A stretch of 64,000 bases of DNA, taken from NCBI GenBank assembly GCA_037957365.1, contig JARHVA010000081.1:8057001-8121000 (forward strand), read 5' to 3'. The notes under the pieces were generated by a model. It was not told the DNA's origin. It saw nothing but the letters and a program-made list of their open reading frames with translations, and did not search any database. The DNA is from Torreya grandis (Eukaryota; Streptophyta; Pinopsida; Cupressales; Taxaceae). Position numbers and translations under genes: made by a program. This document shows positions 58,380 through 64,000 of the stretch, piece after piece. Within the stretch, counting starts at the first letter, position 1, and every line of letters begins with the position of its first letter.

Positions 58380-60865
58380 TATTGACCAAATTTTGCCCAA
58401 TAGGCAAAAATTTTGGTCCCCTTCTACCCCTTGCTATTTTAGGCCATTTCTTTTGATTTTGTACAGGTCCTGTAAAATCTACGGACTCTATAGGGATATT
58501 TCTAAGGATTCAGTAGCTCCCTATAGACTTCATGTTTCTACAGACTCAGTTAGTTAGTCTTTTGGCTAAGGAAGATCAGTTCAGAGAATGCTAGGGTTTT
58601 TAAGGCTTTCTAGGCTCTTGTCTGACAAATTCGGCCTTGGTTCAAGCCTCATTTCAATCTTCAAAACCATTGCTCTTGGTTTAGCACCTAGTTTCATCGA
58701 CATTTGGTTCACCCATCTACAGTTCAAATGGTTTGGTTCAAGCTTCAAGTTCTTCAACCTTGGTTCAATCAGCTAAGTTCAATGCAGTTCTCAATCAACA
58801 TAGTTCAAATGGTTTAGCAACCTTTGGTTCAACAAAAGTTCATCACTCAGTTCAAACGTCTCGATTCAACAACATTGAACCATTAAACTATTAAACTAAT
58901 TTTGGTTCAATGGCTTGGTTCAACGAGCTTGGTTCAAAGTGAGTGGTTCAATATTTGGTTTGATTGGTTCAGCGCGTAGCATTGAATTGAACCAATTTTG
59001 GTTCAATCATTGGTTCAACGCTCGATTCAATAGATCACTTGGTTCATCAGCCTAGTTCATTAGTTGGCTCATTGGCAAGTTCATTGGTGCACAATGGTTG
59101 AACCACTTGAACCATTGAACCATTTTTGGTTCAATGGCTTGGTTCAAGGGTATGCCAAATGGCTGAAGGGCAGCTCAAGGTTCAAATGCCCTTACAGAGG
59201 GCAGACACTTAAAGGAAAAGGCAACGAAAGGAAGTTAGATTTTTTCTAAGTCCCAAATTCCTTCAGACTTTTTATCTGAAGGAATTCCTTTGGATAAAAA
59301 GTCTGAAGGAACTCAGGCCACAATTCAAAGCAAAGGTTGGGGCTACAGGAAAATTGTCCACAAACAAAAGTCCATGGGGACCCAAGAATTAATCCAGTGA
59401 GCACAATGACCTGCCAAAGGGACCCGAAGGGTAGGTGCCCTTGCGGGGAACTCTCGGCCCAAAACAAAGGGGGTACTTTCAAAGCTTGAAGGGGCACCTT
59501 CCCTTCGAAAAGGTGCTAAAAGGGACTCTAAGCAAGAAGACCCACAGAGAAGGCTGAGGAAGACAAAGCCTATAGAGAAGTCAGCAAGGGACTCGATGAC
59601 ATATTGCCAAAGTAGTGACGTCCTAGAAGCCATCAACTTTAAGGAAGAAAATTAGCCATTGGTTTTCAAAGCAATGATAGTTGCATGAATGTCAAAATTC
59701 ATATAGTGAAATAGCCATTTGTTTTCAAACAAAAGGATGCCAACCATGAAAGGAAGCCTAGAAATGCAGTGACCTGCCAAAAGATCACCCCTGAGGGCCA
59801 AAAGAGCCAAAAAGAGACAAAATAGGGAAAAGACAAGTGCCAAGCATAGAGAAAATAGGTTGTCTAAGTGGCGAAGGGGAGCATTGATATAAGAAGTGAC
59901 TCTAGAAGGTGAAATAGTGGCTATAATTGACCACTAGAAGATGCGAATGGCTAACCATGCCCCCTTTTTCTTCATTTCATATTTTTGAGCAGACAAGCTA
60001 CGTAGGTGCCTTCAAGAAGCAACCTCAATTAATGAGAAAGCAGTGTGGCCATGTCAAAAAATGCTTGAAGTCAAAGCCAAGGTTTATACAGCATTTATTT
60101 TTAGGTAGCTTGCTCTTCCCAATGAAGGGACGCAAATGGGCCACTTGTAAAATGGGGTGCCAAAAGGCCTCGTTTCTTTTCCTATATATTGAGGACTTGT
60201 CATTTGAGAATTATCTTCCACATTTGTAAGGCATAGCCCTAGCAAAATTTTCACCTGAATCAATAAATGCACTTTTACCTCTATCTTGGATAGATATTTC
60301 TGTGTATGTCTTGAGTGTTAGTTTGTGTTTAGTCATTACTTCTTGATGCTTTCACAAGTCTAGCACCAACATATCTATTATCTACAAGGTGCCATTTTTG
60401 TAGCTGGTAAGGAGATTTCTACTTGGAAGTAAAGAACAAAAGAAATTACTTGTAGTGTGCATCTCACAGCACCTATGTCGATCTCTATTTCTATATTTTC
60501 ATTAAAGCCTCCCTGCCAAGTTCTTGCAGCCTAGTCCTTCTACCAAGTGTGAAGTGTATGTATGTATTTTTCTGATTTTAGTGTGAGGGTGAGAAGGTCA
60601 TTTTATTTTGGTGCATCACCTCCTTAGAGTAGTTTTTTTCCTATAATCTTTCTCCCTTTTCATCCCCCCCATTATATATACATATATATATGTACGTGTT
60701 AGCACTTACTGGAATGAACATGATGCATCAAAGGGAGCTAGCCCTTATCTAGAGACTCTCCCCTCCAGCTTCATTAGTCTCACAGGTGAGAGGGGACTTT
60801 CCATAGTTGCGTGAAGAAGGCAGGAGCTCAGCTTCCTGCCAAGGGTGCAATCTTCTGCGTCAACA
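58380..60865 (+). repeat. Element D 3' LTR
   Basis: 2486 bp, uninterrupted copy of the split 5' LTR. Same TATATATT, AATAAA, GAACC hairpins and CTTCAGAC/GTCTGAAG dyads (around 59262-59310). Confidence 0.97.
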
Positions 60866-60870
60866 CACTC

Positions 60871-61000
60871 CATACTCATTTGTTTTCATGCTTAATTTTC
60901 CATAACCATTCCTTCATTAGCCCTCATCATACCTAATCACTCCCTCATCATCCTAAGTTGCTCCCTCAAATAGTAAAGTGTGTTTCAATCCAATAGTAAA
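60871..61000. repeat. CATCATCCCTAATCACTCCCT minisatellite (right part)
   Basis: Continuation of 39610-39968 on the far side of D. Confidence 0.75.
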
Positions 61001-61002
61001 TA

Positions 61003-61112
61003 GAAATTTATTTTAGATTGAACAATAAAGTTTTCATATGAATCTTAAATGGTGTTTTGATTCCTTTTTTATTATTGAAGTGTATTAGGGTGATTATTCT
61101 CATTTATGTTTG
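61003..61112. repeat. Right arm of the foldback-like element
   Basis: Starts GAAATTTATTTTAGATTG and ends GTGTATTAGGGTGA, the complement of 39420-39526 with indels. Confidence 0.6.
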
Positions 61113-61480
61113 GTAGATTAGTTAGGTCCATAATGGATTACTCTAGGGAGAATGTTGAATGATTTACATGGTGGAAATAATATAATATCCTATTTGCACT
61201 TGCATAGGAGAAATTCATTTTGAACGATGAGGGATGATGAAAAATGATGATAGATCAAAAATTACCTCTTTGTACTTGTTTCATATAATCCAATTTGGAA
61301 AATGAGTTATAAAAAAGGAAACTACATTTCCTCCTTAGTGAAAATAATGATTTTGGTATGCTTTTTGGATGTGGGGATGTATGTATGACTTATAAAATGA
61401 GATAGTATGATGTAAACTATATTCCTATTCAATGTTAAGTTGATATGATGTTGGTAAGTAAAAATGGACTACATTGTGAT
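61113..61480. other. Non-coding spacer
   Basis: AT-rich, no gene seen. A short inverted copy of the CATCATCCCTCATC minisatellite motif lies at about 61222-61252. Confidence 0.5.
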
Positions 61481-61486
61481 CTTAAG

Positions 61487-61790
61487 TTGCATTTTATTCT
61501 TGAGTTGCATTACAAGCCCACATTGCATTGCAAGCTTGATTTGCATTACAAGCCTGAGTTGTATTTCCAACCCAAGCTACATTTAGAGCTTAAGTTACAT
61601 TAGGAGACCAAGTTCTATTTCCATCCCAAGTTGCATTGGGAGCTTGAGTTGTATTTCCAACCTGAGTTTCATTATGAGTTTGAGTTGCGTTATATGCCCA
61701 AGTTTCATTAATATCTCAAGTTGCATTAGGGGCCCAAATTGCTTTGGAAGCCTAAGTTTCATTAGGAGTACGAGTTTCATTTATAATGAT
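61487..61790. repeat. 18-bp minisatellite, about 17 copies
   Basis: Units of about TTGCATTAGGAGCCTGAG follow at exact 18-bp steps (61505, 61523, 61541 and so on to 61775). Because 18 is a multiple of 3 it stays open on both strands (61595-61780 minus, 61644-61832 plus), but this is repeat, not gene. Confidence 0.93.
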
Positions 61791-61799
61791 GCATTTTTA

Positions 61800-62685
61800 A
61801 AAATGAGTGTGATTATCATGGGATCCTTATGAGAATCAAGACATTGATTTTAACTTATAACTAATATGGAGGTAAGATGTTCTTTGTATTCATATGTGGG
61901 AAAATAAGTTACATCAAAGGAAAAAATTTAATTTCCCTTTGATATGAAATAAATGTTGTAATGCTACATATACTCAAGTTTAGAAATAAATAATAAATAT
62001 ATGAATGAAACTATGTTTCCTCTTGAATGTAAGATTGAATGTTGGCTTAAACTTTATTTTTCCTTAGATTTGTGTATCATAGTTTATTTTAGCTTGGATC
62101 TCTTATTACTCTACAAAGAGTGGAAGGTTGATGTTTGGGTCTTTTAAGTTAGTCTAAGATTTGGCCTTGGGCCACTGTAAGGGTTATTAATACCCCATTC
62201 CCAACTCACCCACCTAGTAATAGATTTGATGATGTGTTTTGGCATTTCCTAATGGTTTCATAAATTTGACCTTTAGAACTATTGGATCTCACCCCCTTGT
62301 CACCTATGATATACATATGTTTATTAGTGTAGTGATTGTGTTGGGCCCTCATTTGTATTCATATTTTGATGAGTAAGAGGTGAAATCCTTCTTTTGGGTA
62401 CTACTATTTATTTTTTATTTAGGTTACAAATGTTGAACAAAAGGGCCAGAGTATTTTTAGATCTTCTCATGTTTACAAGTCATTATCAAAGAATGATGCG
62501 GGTCATGAGTATAAATTATTAGCATTTGTGCCACTAACTTTATTATGGCATGTTTTATTCTTTCATTAAAATCTTTTCACTTGTGTAAGAATTATGATAG
62601 GAAAGTGGAAAGGATGTTGATTAGAACTACCAATGCTTGCATCATTCCTCTATGGTGTGGTCTCCATAATTTATATTTAGTGTTT
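61800..62685. other. Non-coding spacer
   Basis: No open frame or motif that I can support. Confidence 0.5.
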
Positions 62686-62689
62686 GTCT

Positions 62690-63890
62690 TTTAGGTTTAG
62701 TGTTTGTCATTTAGGTTCCATTTTTAGGGTTTTAAGCCAAGGGTTTAGGTTTAAAATTTTATAGTTTAGTTATTAAGGTTGATTGTTTGGGTTATTGAAT
62801 TTAGGTTTTAAGGTTTAGGGTTTACAGTTTTAGGATTTAGGGTCTATCGTTTTGGGTTGAGGTTTTATGGTTTTGAGTTTATGGTTTAGGGTTCAACATT
62901 AAAGGTTTAAGGTTTAGTTCTTAATGTTTTAGGACTAGGTTTTAGTGTTAAGACTTTAGGAGTAAAGGTTTTGAATCTAGGGTTTAGGGTTTATGATTTG
63001 AAATTTTGTGTTTAGGGTTTAACTTTTAATATTGAGGGTATAGGGTTAAGTTTTCATGGTTTAATGTTTAGGATTTATGATTTTAGGTTTATGGTTTGGG
63101 ATTTAGGTTTAAGGGCTTAAATTTTAGGTTTTAGGGATTAAAGTCTAGGGTTTAAGGTTTTAAGGTTCTATGTTTAGGATCTAGGTTTTAGGATTTAACT
63201 ATTATTGTTTTGGGTTTAGGGATAATTTATTATTATTTTAGGTTTATGGATAATGTTTTAGTTGTATGGGATTTTTTTTTTGGGTTTTGACATTTAGATT
63301 TTAAGGTTTAGGGTTTATGTTTTTAGGATTTGGAGTTTATGGTTTTGAGTTTGAGGTTTTATGTTTATGGGTTTTTAGTTTATGTTTCAACTTTCAAGTT
63401 TTAGGGTTTAGTAATTAGGGTATTAAGACTAGAGTTTAGGGTTAAGAGTTTAGGGGTTAAGGTTTTAGATTTTGATTTTAGGGTTTAAGTTTTGGGGTTT
63501 AGTGTTTAGGGTTTAGTGTTCATGATTTCAAATTGTTATTAGGGTTTAGTATTTAAAATGTAGGGTATAAGGTTAAGGGTTTATGGTTTAGTGTTTAGGA
63601 ATTAAGATTTTAGGTTTATGGTTTGGGGTTTAGGGTTAAGGGCTTATGGTTTAGGTTTTAGGATCTAGGGTATAAAGTCTAGGGTTTAATGTTTTAATCT
63701 TCTATGTTTGGGGTTTAAATTTTAGGGTTTATGGATTATTATTTTGGTTTTAGGGATAATGTATTAGGGTTAAGGGTTTAGGGTTTAGGTATATTATTTA
63801 GTGTTCATGGTTTAGGGTTTATGGCTTAAGTTTTGGTATCTAGGGTTTATGTTTCAATGTTTAGGGTTTGGGGTTTAGGTTTAATGATTT
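62690..63890 (+). repeat. Degenerate telomere-like TTTAGGG tract
   Basis: About 1.2 kb dominated by TTTAGGG, GGGTTTA, TTTAGGTTT and TTTATGGTT variants, all with the G-rich strand on plus. Units vary from 6 to about 14 bp. It is an old interstitial telomere-like array or a related satellite, not a working telomere, as unique sequence follows to 64000. Confidence 0.85.
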
Positions 63891-64000
63891 AGGTGGAGAT
63901 GGAGTTTACTAGGGTGATTAGTTACATTTGTCTAATATAGGTTATTGTATCATGACCATAGGAAGATGCCATGTATGAGTGACCACATACTTACTTGTAA

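Larger units (their letters stand above)
39969..60865 (+). mobile_element. Element D: Ty3/gypsy (Tat-like) retrotransposon, containing nested F
   Basis: Plus-strand element. The LTRs start TATTGACCAAATTT (39969, 58380) and end GCGTCAACA (52028, 60865). The 5-bp target duplication CACTC flanks it at 39964-39968 and 60866-60870. Without F, the 5' LTR is 2487 bp and the 3' LTR is 2486 bp. The internal region 52029-58379 encodes gag, protease, RNase H, RT, RNase H and integrase with many stops and some frameshifts. Sampled LTR differences are about 5-10%, more than for F, in line with F being the later insertion. Confidence 0.95.

Noticed and set aside
62690..63890. A true chromosome end
   Set aside because: The units are strongly degenerate and unique sequence follows to the end of the window.

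Overview
This window looks like intergenic DNA from a land plant with a large, repeat-rich genome. The DNA is AT-rich. It has no intact host gene, no tRNA or rRNA gene that I could recognise, and a long tract of degenerate TTTAGGG-type (plant telomere-like) sequence at the right end. Almost everything else is nested Ty3/gypsy LTR retrotransposons whose gag and integrase features resemble the Tat lineage: a short C-x2-H-x4-H-x4-C knuckle in gag, an extra RNase H, and no chromodomain. A gymnosperm, fern or similar lineage would fit, but the species cannot be read from the sequence.

Layout. (1) Positions 1-28534 hold element A on the minus strand. It has giant LTRs of about 6 kb. The left (3') LTR is cut by the window edge and ends at 4988. 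The decayed internal region is 4989-11501. The right (5') LTR is 11502-13215 plus 24553-28534, split by element B. (2) Element B (13216-24552, minus strand) sits in A's 5' LTR. Its own 5' LTR is cut short at a deletion junction that also removed about 430 bp of A. (3) Positions 28535-39968 are non-coding. They hold degenerate tandem repeats and element E (31140-37607, minus strand), which has gag and protease remnants, about 290-bp LTR-like ends and no visible pol. (4) Element D (39969-60865, plus strand) has 2.49-kb LTRs, a CACTC target duplication and a decayed gag-pro-RNaseH-RT-RNaseH-INT. D lies inside a foldback-like repeat (arms near 39420 and 61005). (5) Element F (40667-50234, plus strand) is nested in D's 5' LTR. 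It has 1.45-kb LTRs about 98% identical, a CATTA target duplication, a long gag reading frame broken by one TGA, and no protease, RT or integrase. (6) Positions 60871-64000 are minisatellites and the telomere-like tract.

How the parts relate. A, B and D each encode gag, an aspartic protease, an RNase H placed before the reverse transcriptase, RT, a second RNase H and integrase, all heavily broken. Most stops sit where C-to-T change turns Gln or Trp codons into stops. F carries only gag but shares D's unusual primer-binding site, so it was probably copied by enzymes from a D-like relative. No function here is likely to be active except possibly F's gag and LTRs.
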